DNA from: an uncultured Fretibacterium sp.
GTDB taxonomy: Bacteria; Synergistota; Synergistia; Synergistales; Aminobacteriaceae
DNA: 49,203 nucleotides
Reading direction: 5' to 3'
Assembly: GCA_937915755.1 (NCBI GenBank)
Contig: CALGGR010000158.1
Span: 1 to 49,203, forward strand
In this document: positions 41,101-49,020 of the stretch, piece by piece
Layout: each line of letters begins with the position of its first letter
Position numbering within the stretch: position 1 is the first letter of the stretch
The notes under the pieces: generated by a model
Told to the model about the DNA's origin: nothing
The model's database searches: none
The model's input: only the letters and a program-made list of their open reading frames with translations
Translations under genes and position numbers: made by a program

Positions 41101-42210
41101 TTAATCTGAGAAGTCCGAGTCTGCCTGAACCGTTACATTGTAATCCGTGTAAAGTTTCTTCACCTCGTAATAAACTCTCCTTTTCACTTCTTCGGAATCA
41201 GGCGCGGCGAAATCTATCACAATGTCAAAACGTATCTCCAGAGTCTCAACGTCGCAGTAGAAACCATGAAGCTGCAATACATATTCCTGCGACATTACAG
41301 CACGAGTGATATTGCTGCGGATTTCTGCGACTGCGTTACTGCTCGTGTTATGCGAGTATACTCCGACAGCCGTGAGGAAGATGTGATGTTTTTCTGCTAC
41401 CCTCTGCATTATTTCACGGCTTACTGTGTCGATTTTCTCAGCTGTCCAGACATCAGGCACCTCAATATGAACTGACCCCATGAGAGTATCAGGCCCGTAG
41501 TTCGTCAGTATCAAATCATATGCTCCGTATACGCCCTCAGTCTCGCAGATAGTCTCCTTTATGGACTTCGTGAGCTCGCTTTCTGCACGTTCACCGAGTA
41601 TCTTGCTCGTTGTCTCTCGGAACATGTCGATTCCAGCCTTTATGATTACGATTGATATGAACGCTCCAAGCCATGCCTCAAGATTCCAGCCTAATCCCAA
41701 GAACGCAAGCGCTCCGATTAACGTCGTCGATGATATAGCCGAGTCCATTAGTGCATCTTCACCCGAATCCTTCAACGAGTCCGACGAAAGCTCAAGCCCC
41801 CTGCCCTTAACGTAACGCCCAAGAATGACCTTAACCGCAACGCCCGCTGCAACAACGGCAAGAGTCGCGGCGGTATATTCCGGCTCAACAGGCTCAAGAA
41901 TCTTCTCCACCGATTCAATGAACGCGGTAATTCCGGCGTAAAGAACGATGCCCGAAATCACGGCGGCTGTGAGGTATTCAGCGCGGCCATGACCGTATGG
42001 GTGAGATTTGTCGGCGGGTCTTCCGGCTAATTTCGTGCCTATTATCGTGATGACTGATGACAATACATCACTTGCGTTGTTGAGAGCGTCAACCATAATA
42101 GCGACCGAGTTAGCAAGAAAACCGACAGCGAACTTGAATCCCGCAAGAAATATATTCGCTATGATTCCGATTATGCTGACACGGATGATCTGTTTCTCTC
42201 TTTGTTCCAT
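41101..42210 (-). CDS. Cation diffusion facilitator, probably manganese-type
   Basis: A 369-residue CDF exporter with six membrane helices and a cytoplasmic C-terminal ferredoxin-like domain, extended by a second ACT-like domain. The metal site reads N-x-x-x-D in helix 2 (DALNNASD) and D-x-x-x-D in helix 5 (DALMD); N/D-D-D-D sites are those linked to Mn(II) transport, whereas zinc CDFs carry His in helix 2 or 5. HPYGHGRAEYL follows helix 2, as in the family. The start is set at 42210 (MEQREKQIIR), where CAAGGAGG precedes it; a longer upstream frame has no ribosome site. It comes 89 bp after coaE. Confidence 0.92.
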   Translation of the reverse strand: MEQREKQIIRVSIIGIIANIFLAGFKFAVGFLANSVAIMVDALNNASDVLSSVITIIGTKLAGRPADKSHPYGHGRAEYLTAAVISGIVLYAGITAFIESVEKILEPVEPEYTAATLAVVAAGVAVKVILGRYVKGRGLELSSDSLKDSGEDALMDSAISSTTLIGALAFLGLGWNLEAWLGAFISIVIIKAGIDMFRETTSKILGERAESELTKSIKETICETEGVYGAYDLILTNYGPDTLMGSVHIEVPDVWTAEKIDTVSREIMQRVAEKHHIFLTAVGVYSHNTSSNAVAEIRSNITRAVMSQEYVLQLHGFYCDVETLEIRFDIVIDFAAPDSEEVKRRVYYEVKKLYTDYNVTVQADSDFSD

Positions 42211-42299
42211 TGTTACCCCTCCTTGTAAATATTCGAGCAAAGAGTATATCATCTGTGTGAAAGCGAAGAGAAATCTTGGAGGGTGCTCCCTTCCACCTT

Positions 42300-42905
42300 C
42301 TAAAGTAAGTGGGGGATCGCACCTAAGATTTGTGTGAATTTCACAGCCTGCCTCTCCAAATCTGACAGGCTGCCTTCGTTCCGCATTATATAGTCGCAAA
42401 CGGCCATTCTCTGCTCTTTCGGGAGAAGGAATTTTTCCCGCCGTCTAAGTTCCTCAACGCTCCAGCCCCTTGACTTGCAACGTTCAGCCCTGACGTCAAA
42501 ATCGGCCTCAACGTAAACTGCCCTGTCAACCCATTCCGGCCTTCCTGCTTCCGGCAAAAGCGGGATCTCGGCCACAGCATCAATATTCTCCGTTCGTCTA
42601 CGAATCTCCTCCATGACAAGCGGGTGAATCATGGAGTTGCAGAACTTGTGTTCTTCATCGTCCGCGAAAATGTGCCGTGAAATTTCAGCCTTGATGATAT
42701 TACCCTGATCGTCAAGAATATCATCGCCCCATCGTGAGATGGCCATGTCCTTAACGTCAGGGCGAGACCACATTTCAGCAGCGATAACGTCAGCGTCAAT
42801 GAGCCTGCAATTCATAAGGCGTGATAATATTTTCGAGACTGTTGACTTACCAGCCCCGATTTCCCCTGTAACTGCTATAACTACCGTTCGTTCCGTAACC
42901 GCCAT
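42300..42905 (-). CDS. coaE: Dephospho-CoA kinase
   Basis: Last step of coenzyme A synthesis, phosphorylating dephospho-CoA. 201 residues from the ATG at 42905 (MAVTERTVVIAVTGEIGAGKST), with AAGGGACGG upstream. The P-loop is GEIGAGKST at 14-22; the lid and CoA-site text includes LIDADVIAAEMW, VEIPLLPEAG-like AEIPLLPEAG, and RCKSRGWSVEELRRREKFLLPKEQR in outline. Its 5' end lies inside the end of the helicase gene (59-bp overlap), so translation is coupled. A weak GC hairpin follows in the gap to the CDF gene, without a U-tract. Confidence 0.94.
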   Translation of the reverse strand: MAVTERTVVIAVTGEIGAGKSTVSKILSRLMNCRLIDADVIAAEMWSRPDVKDMAISRWGDDILDDQGNIIKAEISRHIFADDEEHKFCNSMIHPLVMEEIRRRTENIDAVAEIPLLPEAGRPEWVDRAVYVEADFDVRAERCKSRGWSVEELRRREKFLLPKEQRMAVCDYIMRNEGSLSDLERQAVKFTQILGAIPHLL

Positions 42906-44895
42906 AGTTCCGTCCCTTTCCGCTGTAGAATGTCCGCGGTTTGTCGTGGAAGTCCGAGCGTTTTCCCCTGTCATCAGTCTTCTTGCAGTCATCGGGAATC
43001 TCAAACAGGAATCGCGAAAGAGCATTTTCCCTCACACCGCCGTAAAGCCTCCTTGAACGTGCCGCAGTCAGGTACAATCTTTCCTCAGCACGTGTCATTC
43101 CGACATAGCAGAGCCTTCGTTCCTCTTCGAGTTCGTCATCGTTGTCCTTAGAGCGTGAGTGAGGGAAAATATCCTCCTCCATTCCTACGATGAAGACAAC
43201 GGGAAATTCGAGGCCCTTCGATGCGTGAAGAGTGAGAAGTCCCACAGCGTCCTCCGAATCTCCGTCAGTGTCAGCGTCAGTGAAGAGCGCGGCTTCAGCG
43301 AGTGTTTCTGCAAGATTGCCGTCAGGAACGATCGACTTCAGCTCCTTGACGTTTTCAAGCCTGTCCCTGTAATTCTCAGCGTCGTAGCCTTTGAGGTAGT
43401 CGTCATATCCCATGTCGTCGAGTACGTAATCGATTGCGGGCTTTATTCCGTCATCGGCCATGTCGAGGATCGCGCACATGTGGGACGCAAACTCCTTCAT
43501 GTTTTCACCCAACGCTCCCTTGACCTTCCATGCTCCGCCGGCTGCGAGGCTCCAGACATTCACGGGGTCGTCAATGACATCTTCGGGCTGTGAATTTAGC
43601 CATTCATACCAGCTTTCACGGCGTTTTGCTCCCATTCCCTTGATTGCGAATCCTGCTGCTCTGTCGAATGCTGAACGGTCGAGAGGATTCATTGCTGACC
43701 TTAGGACTGAGAGTACATCACGGACTTCCATGCGGTCATAGAATGAGAGGCCTCGTATTATCCTGTAGGGTATGTCAGACTGCAGAAACTTATTCTCGTA
43801 GACGCGGCTCAATGAGTTTTGCCTGTAGAGTACGGCGATGTCACTGTAGCTGTAGTTGAAGACCGAGACTAGACGCTCTATCTCCTGAGCGAGAAAGTCA
43901 GCTTCCTGAAAGTCCGACTGTGCCATGAGGGTGTAAATTTTCTCGCCTGAACTTTTCGAGGTGTGAAGATTTTTCTTGAGGCGGGCTTTGTTGTTCCGGA
44001 TCAATGCGTTCGAGGCCGTGAGAATGTTTCCCGTTGACCTGTAATTTTCATCGAGGACTATAGTTTTCGCGCCATCAAAATCGTTCGTGAAGTTCAGAAT
44101 CATTCCGATATCCGCGCCCCGCCAGCCGTAAATTGACTGATCAGGGTCTCCGACAACATTAACGATGCAATTTGGCCCGGCAAGATAGCGTATCAGGAGA
44201 TACTGGGGCTTGTTGACATCTTGGTACTCGTCGACGAGAAGCCACTCTATCCGGGACTGTTCGCGTGCCCTTGCGTCAATGTCCTGTTTAAGAATCTCAA
44301 GCGGAAGAATCATGAGGTCATCAAAATCAGCCGCGTTAATCTCACGAAGCCTCTTCCTGTATTCTTTGGCGAGGTTGAAAGTCTTTTCGTCCTCAAGTGT
44401 GGTCTCGTGCGGAATCGGTGTCCACGTCATATAGTCGCGTGATATAAGCTCGAGCATTGAGGCGGGTGAAGTCTCTTTCTCTGGGAACTCCATCTCCTTC
44501 ATGATCTCCTGAAGCAATGCCCTGCTTTCCGCCCTGTCCAGAATCGTAAAGTCATGCCTCAATCCTGCAATCTCTTCGGCCTGTTCTGGGTGACGGAACA
44601 AGAATTTCAGCCCGTAAGCGTGGAAAGTTCCTGCATAAATTCCGGCGGCTTGAGGGACTAAGGCGTTGATTCGAGATTTCATCTCACCGGCGGCCTTGTT
44701 CGTGAAAGTTACGGCCATGATGCTTCGTGGGTCAGCGATGTTCTCGGCTGTGAGCCATGCTATTTTGCGCGTAAGAACACGGGTCTTTCCGCTCCCTGCT
44801 CCTGCGAGAACGAGTAAAGGCCCGTCAACATACTTCACTGCTTCCTGCTGCACCTGGGACAGCGATTGCAGTATACTTTTTCCGTTTTCAGTCAT
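42847..44895 (-). CDS. UvrD/PcrA-type DNA helicase
   Basis: A 682-residue superfamily 1A 3'-5' helicase for repair and replication restart. Motif I AGAGSGKT, motif Ia VTFTNKAAGEMKSRI, motif II DEYQDVNKPQ, motif III GDPDQSIYGWRGAD, motif V LTLHASKGLEFPVVFIVG, motif VI EERRLCYVGMTRAEERL. The C-terminus ends in a Tyr/Gly-rich tail of about 20 residues that may bind RNA polymerase or SSB. The ATG at 44895 overlaps the hypA stop by 8 bp and lacks its own ribosome site, so coupling is likely; TTG 44931 is a possible alternative. It is shorter than typical PcrA (about 720-740). Confidence 0.93.
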   Translation of the reverse strand: MTENGKSILQSLSQVQQEAVKYVDGPLLVLAGAGSGKTRVLTRKIAWLTAENIADPRSIMAVTFTNKAAGEMKSRINALVPQAAGIYAGTFHAYGLKFLFRHPEQAEEIAGLRHDFTILDRAESRALLQEIMKEMEFPEKETSPASMLELISRDYMTWTPIPHETTLEDEKTFNLAKEYRKRLREINAADFDDLMILPLEILKQDIDARAREQSRIEWLLVDEYQDVNKPQYLLIRYLAGPNCIVNVVGDPDQSIYGWRGADIGMILNFTNDFDGAKTIVLDENYRSTGNILTASNALIRNNKARLKKNLHTSKSSGEKIYTLMAQSDFQEADFLAQEIERLVSVFNYSYSDIAVLYRQNSLSRVYENKFLQSDIPYRIIRGLSFYDRMEVRDVLSVLRSAMNPLDRSAFDRAAGFAIKGMGAKRRESWYEWLNSQPEDVIDDPVNVWSLAAGGAWKVKGALGENMKEFASHMCAILDMADDGIKPAIDYVLDDMGYDDYLKGYDAENYRDRLENVKELKSIVPDGNLAETLAEAALFTDADTDGDSEDAVGLLTLHASKGLEFPVVFIVGMEEDIFPHSRSKDNDDELEEERRLCYVGMTRAEERLYLTAARSRRLYGGVRENALSRFLFEIPDDCKKTDDRGKRSDFHDKPRTFYSGKGRNYGGYGTNGSYSSYRGNRGW

Positions 44896-45250
44896 AATTG
44901 AGATTGTTGTTTTCCACTTCAAGGGCTTCAATGTTCAGTTCAAGCCCCGATAATATCTGCACATTCTTGCTGCCACAAAGAGGGCAGTTGAGATCCGAAT
45001 CCTCACGAGTTGTGATTTTACCGCAAGAGTGACACTTCACAGTTACTGGCAAAAGCATCACCGATAACAGCGCACCTTCAGCCGGAGTATCCTTAGCGAC
45101 AGCCGAGAATATGAAAGCCATCAATTCAGGGTTGACGTTACGGATACCTCCGACTTTGACCATTACGCGGCGGATTTTCCTCCAGCCAGTATCACGGCAG
45201 AGCCTCTGCAAAGCGTTATTCACGGAATTTGTGAGGGTGAACTCGTACAT
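44888..45250 (-). CDS. hypA: HypA-like metallochaperone lacking the nickel-binding His2
   Basis: A 120-residue protein resembling HypA, the nickel chaperone of hydrogenase/urease maturation. The zinc knuckle is complete (C73-x2-C76 and C89-x2-C92), and the LNIEALEVE end matches HypA. But the N-terminus reads MYEFTL where HypA requires MHE; His2 is the nickel ligand, so nickel insertion may be lost or altered. Starting further upstream would not restore it: the frame there overlaps cheR. It starts 7 bp after the cheR stop and has no strong ribosome site (GAAGAAG). No other hyp or hydrogenase genes lie in the window. Confidence 0.78.
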   Translation of the reverse strand: MYEFTLTNSVNNALQRLCRDTGWRKIRRVMVKVGGIRNVNPELMAFIFSAVAKDTPAEGALLSVMLLPVTVKCHSCGKITTREDSDLNCPLCGSKNVQILSGLELNIEALEVENNNLNYD

Positions 45251-45257
45251 TTTCGCG

Positions 45258-46061
45258 CTACTTCTTCGTGTAAAGGAACGGCCCTGCAGAGATGAAACCG
45301 ATCTTCTGGTATCCGAATATCTGCTCGGTTGACCCCACGAGGAAATACCCGCCAGGTGCCAACGCGTCATAGAACTTGTGATAGAGCTTGTCCTTCGTGT
45401 CAGCGGTGAAATAAATCACGACGTTGCGGCACAATATGATGTCGAAATTTCCGCCGAAAGCGTCCTCAATCATATTCATACGCTTGAATGTAACGCGCCT
45501 CTTTATCTCGGGATTAACGTCATAGGTTGCACCGCCGTCCCTGCTCATGAAATACTTTGCCAAGTATTCTTTGGGTACGTTGATGAGCTGGGCTTTGCGG
45601 TAATTTGCCTTTTGCGCGAGCGAGATTGCGCCCTGATCTATGTCAGCAGCTAAAACGGGATTCATAGTATCGAGATCGCAGACAGCTGAGAGTATTGCGA
45701 GGGAATAAGGCTCCTCACCTGTAGCACAGCCTGCACTCCATAGCTTGAGGCGTTTTGAACCGCGCTTCTGTATGAGTTCTGGAATGATTTTGTCGCGCAG
45801 CTTCCACCACTGTGAATCATTCCTGAAGAACTCGGAGACGTTGATTGTGAGATGGTCAAGGAACTCGCGGAGCTTCTTTTCGTCCTTGTTCATCATGTCG
45901 TAATACTCGTCATAGTTCTTGCAGCCCCACCGGGACATCAATTCGTGCGTCCTCCTGTGAATCTGCTCCTTGTAGGAATTAAGATCTATGCCGATTAGCT
46001 TCTTCAGCTTCATTTTGAATGTTGTGTAACCGGCTGAATTGTACTGAGTTGCTTCGTCCAT
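45258..46061 (-). CDS. cheR: Chemotaxis protein methyltransferase CheR
   Basis: A 267-residue SAM-dependent methyltransferase that methylates receptor glutamates during adaptation. An N-terminal four-helix region precedes the SAM domain with motif I LWSAGCATGEEPYSLA, acidic DID in VLAADIDQGAI, FKRMNMIEDAF and the catalytic-region FDIILCRNVVIYF. GGAGGAAT is the ribosome site. First gene of a cheR-hypA-helicase-coaE-CDF-like run. Works with CheV and the missing che genes elsewhere. Confidence 0.95.
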   Translation of the reverse strand: MDEATQYNSAGYTTFKMKLKKLIGIDLNSYKEQIHRRTHELMSRWGCKNYDEYYDMMNKDEKKLREFLDHLTINVSEFFRNDSQWWKLRDKIIPELIQKRGSKRLKLWSAGCATGEEPYSLAILSAVCDLDTMNPVLAADIDQGAISLAQKANYRKAQLINVPKEYLAKYFMSRDGGATYDVNPEIKRRVTFKRMNMIEDAFGGNFDIILCRNVVIYFTADTKDKLYHKFYDALAPGGYFLVGSTEQIFGYQKIGFISAGPFLYTKK

Positions 46062-46101
46062 TTTTGAAAATTCCTCCTTTCGTTTTCATGGCCGAAATTG
46101 G

Positions 46102-46368
46102 CTAGAGCTTCCTTATGATATGTGCAGAAAGTCCGACAATCTCTGCAATCTGCTCGTCCGTCATTGAACCTGCTTCACGGAGACTGCGGGCAATTTCAAG
46201 AGACTGAAACTCAAAGCCTTCATTGCTGGATTTCCTTTTAGGCGGCTCATAGTCTGCACAGTCTGCATAATCAAGAAGATAAGAGCGAACAAAATACGGA
46301 TGCTTCTCCCTGAGTTCGATAAAGTCATTCAGAATCTTGATTGCGCGGGTTCTTTCTGCTTCGTCCAT
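46102..46368 (-). CDS. Small Rpn C-terminal-module protein, copy 2
   Basis: An 88-residue protein consisting only of the helical C-terminal module of the Rpn-type nuclease encoded at 46654-47643: MDEAERTRAIKILNDFIELREKHPYFVRSYLLDY, then a variable linker (PPKRKSSNEGFEF), then a helix-turn-helix-like MTDEQIAEIVGLSAHIIRKL. It starts 3 bp after copy 1 and its ribosome site AAGGAG is formed by the end of copy 1. No nuclease motif. By analogy with intragenic RpnS antitoxins, it may bind and inhibit the full-length protein (inference). Confidence 0.75.
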   Translation of the reverse strand: MDEAERTRAIKILNDFIELREKHPYFVRSYLLDYADCADYEPPKRKSSNEGFEFQSLEIARSLREAGSMTDEQIAEIVGLSAHIIRKL

Positions 46369-46371
46369 AGG

Positions 46372-46650
46372 TCATAGACTCCTTATAACTTCAAGGGGAA
46401 GCCCGACAACTTGCGCGGTTTTCTCGTTTGTCATTATTCCCTCTGTTCGGATAGCACGAGCCATTTCGATGCGTCCTTCCTCAATACCTTCTTCGTATGC
46501 TTCCCTGCGGGCAATCTCCCTGCGTGTTTCATAGTCTACTCGGTCAGCATAATCCATAAGATAATCCCTGACAAACCATGGGTGCTTTTCCCGAACCTCA
46601 ATAAAGTTGTCAAGAACTTTCAGAACACGGGCTCTTTCTGCTTCGTCCAT
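46372..46650 (-). CDS. Small Rpn C-terminal-module protein, copy 1
   Basis: A 92-residue protein: MDEAERARVLKVLDNFIEVREKHPWFVRDYLMDYADRV, a glutamate/arginine linker (REAYEEGIEEGRIEMARAI), and an end MTNEKTAQVVGLPLEVIRSL. It aligns along its length with residues 213-329 of the upstream nuclease, including the VRDY and VIRSL ends. The ATG lies 3 bp after that gene's stop; AGGAGT from the coding end of the nuclease (Arg-Ser-Leu-stop) provides the ribosome site, and the same junction recurs before copy 2. A detached immunity or regulatory subunit is my reading. Confidence 0.78.
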   Translation of the reverse strand: MDEAERARVLKVLDNFIEVREKHPWFVRDYLMDYADRVDYETRREIARREAYEEGIEEGRIEMARAIRTEGIMTNEKTAQVVGLPLEVIRSL

Positions 46651-46653
46651 AAG

Positions 46654-47643
46654 TCATAGACTCCTCACAACTTCAACAGGAATTCCGGCGATTTTGGCGA
46701 TTGTTTCTTCCGAAGTTATCCCTTCCTCGCGGAGATTCCTGACGACTTCGAGAGCCTTAAGTTCCAGTCCCTTCCCGATGCCTATCTCAACTCCTTCTTC
46801 CCGGCCTTCTTCCCGACCTTCCGCACGACCTTCCGCACGACCTTCCGCACGGCTTTCCTCACGGTCAAGTTTGCGATCATAAGCATCTTGCATACGGTCA
46901 AACTCATTCAGCATGTAATCACGAACTACCCAAGGATTGCTCGTGTAAAGCCTCTCAAACGCTCTCAGGTCATTTACAACTGAATTGCGCTCTGCTATTT
47001 CTTCCATCAGACTCTCATCTCCTATTCTGGCAAAATAGCACAGTATTTCCTCGATCTCATGCTCCAGCTTCATCCCGCTGTTTTCCATGTAACGCCTCAA
47101 TAACGGGAGTTCTATCATGTGAAGTTCCACATCTTTGAAATCCGATTCATGAGTCGCCGTGTTCATCAGCCTGTGAATAGTATGCCAGTTCTCAGGGTGT
47201 TCATAGCTGCCGAACATGTTGAAGTTCATGATGCCGATGAATATCACAGGTTCAAGACTTTCATAATGCTCGCCATGTTGAAGCTGTGTCGCATAGTCAG
47301 AAGCTGTGTAGTAGAAACACCGTTTCATGAAATCCCTTTTCTTGGCGTTCTGAATCTCGATATGAAATATCCTCCCGTCAACTGCGCGCGCTAATATGTC
47401 AAACCTTGTCCTTTTCGACACGCTGGATTCTGCCGAAGTCTCACGGTCAATAAATTCCACATCTTCGATCACTAAAGGCTCTTCACCTTCAAGCTTGATG
47501 TGGCGGAGAAGTGCATTGAGAAACGCTATGAGAATATGCTTGCGTTCAGGCGAACCCAACGCACTCTTGAAGTACGCATCGTTGAGCCGGTTAAATGGCC
47601 CTTGAAATTCCAGAAGAACATTTTTAACCTCGTCAGTCTTCAA
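46654..47643 (-). CDS. Rpn-family recombination-promoting nuclease / PD-(D/E)XK 'transposase'
   Basis: A 329-residue PD-(D/E)XK family protein. The N-terminal LEFQGPFNRLNDAYFKSALGS and LVIEDVEFIDRET lead to the nuclease core RFDILARAVDGRIFHIEIQNA (80-100), with D82 and the ExQ motif at 96-98. The C-terminal 117 residues form a helical module with five charged RAEG/REEG repeats at 265-284 and a terminal SEETIAKIAGIPVEVVRSL. Met213 begins a stretch (MEEIAERN...WVVRDY) homologous to the starts of the two small genes downstream; its ATG at 47007 has AGGAG 11 bases upstream. The TTG start at 47643 overlaps the frr stop by 11 bp. Rpn proteins are DNA endonucleases; phage defence is documented for relatives. 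Confidence 0.85.
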   Translation of the reverse strand: MKTDEVKNVLLEFQGPFNRLNDAYFKSALGSPERKHILIAFLNALLRHIKLEGEEPLVIEDVEFIDRETSAESSVSKRTRFDILARAVDGRIFHIEIQNAKKRDFMKRCFYYTASDYATQLQHGEHYESLEPVIFIGIMNFNMFGSYEHPENWHTIHRLMNTATHESDFKDVELHMIELPLLRRYMENSGMKLEHEIEEILCYFARIGDESLMEEIAERNSVVNDLRAFERLYTSNPWVVRDYMLNEFDRMQDAYDRKLDREESRAEGRAEGRAEGREEGREEGVEIGIGKGLELKALEVVRNLREEGITSEETIAKIAGIPVEVVRSL

Positions 47644-48190
47644 GGACTTCCTTCTCCTTCACCTTGTAGACCTCATCAATCTTCTTGATGTAGCTGTCGG
47701 TTACGTCCTGAACATCCTTAGTGAGCTTCTTGAGGTCGTCCTCCGTGATCTCTGAGGCTTTCTCCTGCTTCTTCAGAGCCTCGATGCCATCGCGTCTGTA
47801 ATTCCTGATCACCACCTTCGACTCCTCAGCCTTACGCGCAAGAAGTTTCGTCAGTTCAACGCGCCTTGCCTTCGTAAGTTCGGGCAGCGTCATTCGTATA
47901 ACCTGACCGTCATTCTGAGGCGTCATTCCTATGTTGGCAGCCAATATAGCCTTCTCCATAGCTTTCAGAACTGTTTTGTCGAACGGCGCAATCTGTATCG
48001 AGCGGCTCTCTGGGATCGTTACGTTTGCGAGGCTCTTTATCGGCGTGGGCGTTCCGTAGTAGTCTACCTTGATGTCGCTCACGAGTCCAGGGTGCGCCCT
48101 TCCTGTGCGTATCGAGAGAAATTCATTCTGCAAGAACGATACCGCTTTGTCCATGTTTCCGCGAAGTTCAGATAGTACATCTTTCGGCAT
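47633..48190 (-). CDS. frr: Ribosome recycling factor
   Basis: Splits post-termination ribosomes with EF-G. The 185-residue length is exact for the family; SIRTGRAHPGLVSDIKVDYYGTPTPI (about 26-51) and LPELTKARRVELTKLLARKAEE are signature stretches. AGGAGGACTGAATTTCA precedes the ATG. It lies 6 bp after pyrH, the conserved pyrH-frr pair; cdsA/uppS, which often follow, are replaced here by the Rpn-like cluster. Confidence 0.97.
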   Translation of the reverse strand: MPKDVLSELRGNMDKAVSFLQNEFLSIRTGRAHPGLVSDIKVDYYGTPTPIKSLANVTIPESRSIQIAPFDKTVLKAMEKAILAANIGMTPQNDGQVIRMTLPELTKARRVELTKLLARKAEESKVVIRNYRRDGIEALKKQEKASEITEDDLKKLTKDVQDVTDSYIKKIDEVYKVKEKEVLED

Positions 48191-48196
48191 TGAAAT

Positions 48197-48910
48197 TCAG
48201 TCCTCCTTTACGATTGTTCCTATGTCTGCGCCCTCAATTATATTCCTGACCCATTTCGAGTCATTGATGCTTATTACCCAAACGGGAATCCTGTTCTCTC
48301 TGCACAATGCGAACGCCGCCGTGTCCATGACTTCAAGATTCCGCGAAATAGCCTCGCTATATGTAAGTGTCGGGAAAAATTTTGCGTCCTTGTACTTGTT
48401 GGGGTCGCGGTCGTAAATTCCGTCAACCTTCGTAGCCTTAATCACACAGTCAAGCTCAAGTTCCGAAGCTCTAAGTGCCGCCGCCGTATCAGTCGAGAAA
48501 AACGGGTGTCCAGTTCCAGCCGCAAAGAGAACAACATTTCCGCCCTTCAGGTAATCACGGGCTGACTCACGGTTGTAGAGTTCGGCGACAGGAGGCATTG
48601 AGATTGCTGACAGGACTTTTGCGGGAACGTTAATTTTCTCCAGCGCAGTCTTAACCGCAAGAGCATTCATGACAGTTCCGAGCATTCCAATAGAATCAAG
48701 GCTCACACGGTCATATCCAAGTTCCTCAGCATCACGGCCTCGAAGCATATTCCCCCCGCCGATCACGAGCGACAACTCAATTCCTGCGTTCCTGATTTCG
48801 GCAAGACCTGCGGCAAAATCCCTCACTGTTCCGAAATCTATTCCGATATGATTTTTACCAGCAAGGACTTCCCCCGATAACTTCAGAAGTACACGATTAT
48901 ACTTTGGCAT
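48197..48910 (-). CDS. pyrH: UMP kinase
   Basis: Hexameric bacterial UMP kinase feeding pyrimidine nucleotide and envelope precursor synthesis. 237 residues from the ATG at 48910 (MPKYNRVLLKLSGEVLAG), with GGAGG 8 bases upstream; an upstream in-frame Met lacks a ribosome site. Motifs: LKLSGE, VIGGGNMLRGR, DTAAALRASELELDCVIKATKVDGIYDRDP in outline, and MDTAAFALC. The usual upstream partners rpsB and tsf are absent; a divergent structured RNA lies there instead. Confidence 0.97.
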   Translation of the reverse strand: MPKYNRVLLKLSGEVLAGKNHIGIDFGTVRDFAAGLAEIRNAGIELSLVIGGGNMLRGRDAEELGYDRVSLDSIGMLGTVMNALAVKTALEKINVPAKVLSAISMPPVAELYNRESARDYLKGGNVVLFAAGTGHPFFSTDTAAALRASELELDCVIKATKVDGIYDRDPNKYKDAKFFPTLTYSEAISRNLEVMDTAAFALCRENRIPVWVISINDSKWVRNIIEGADIGTIVKED

Positions 48911-48987
48911 AATATCAGCCTCCGTTGAGAAAAACCGCCGCACACTCGTGACTTTAGTCATGAGTTAGGCGACCTGTTTAAGTTAGT

Positions 48988-49017
48988 TTACCATTTTTTC
49001 TCTTTTTGTGTTATACT
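48988..49017 (+). promoter_or_regulatory. Promoter of the terminal structured RNA
   Basis: TTACCA (48988-48993), 18-bp spacer, TATACT (49012-49017), reading away from pyrH. Transcription would start near 49024, at the beginning of the base-paired region. Confidence 0.55.
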
Positions 49018-49020
49018 TTT

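Noticed and set aside
46800..46860. CRISPR-like or satellite repeat
   Set aside because: The short repeats are in-frame RAEG/REEG codons of the Rpn-like protein, not spaced direct repeats.
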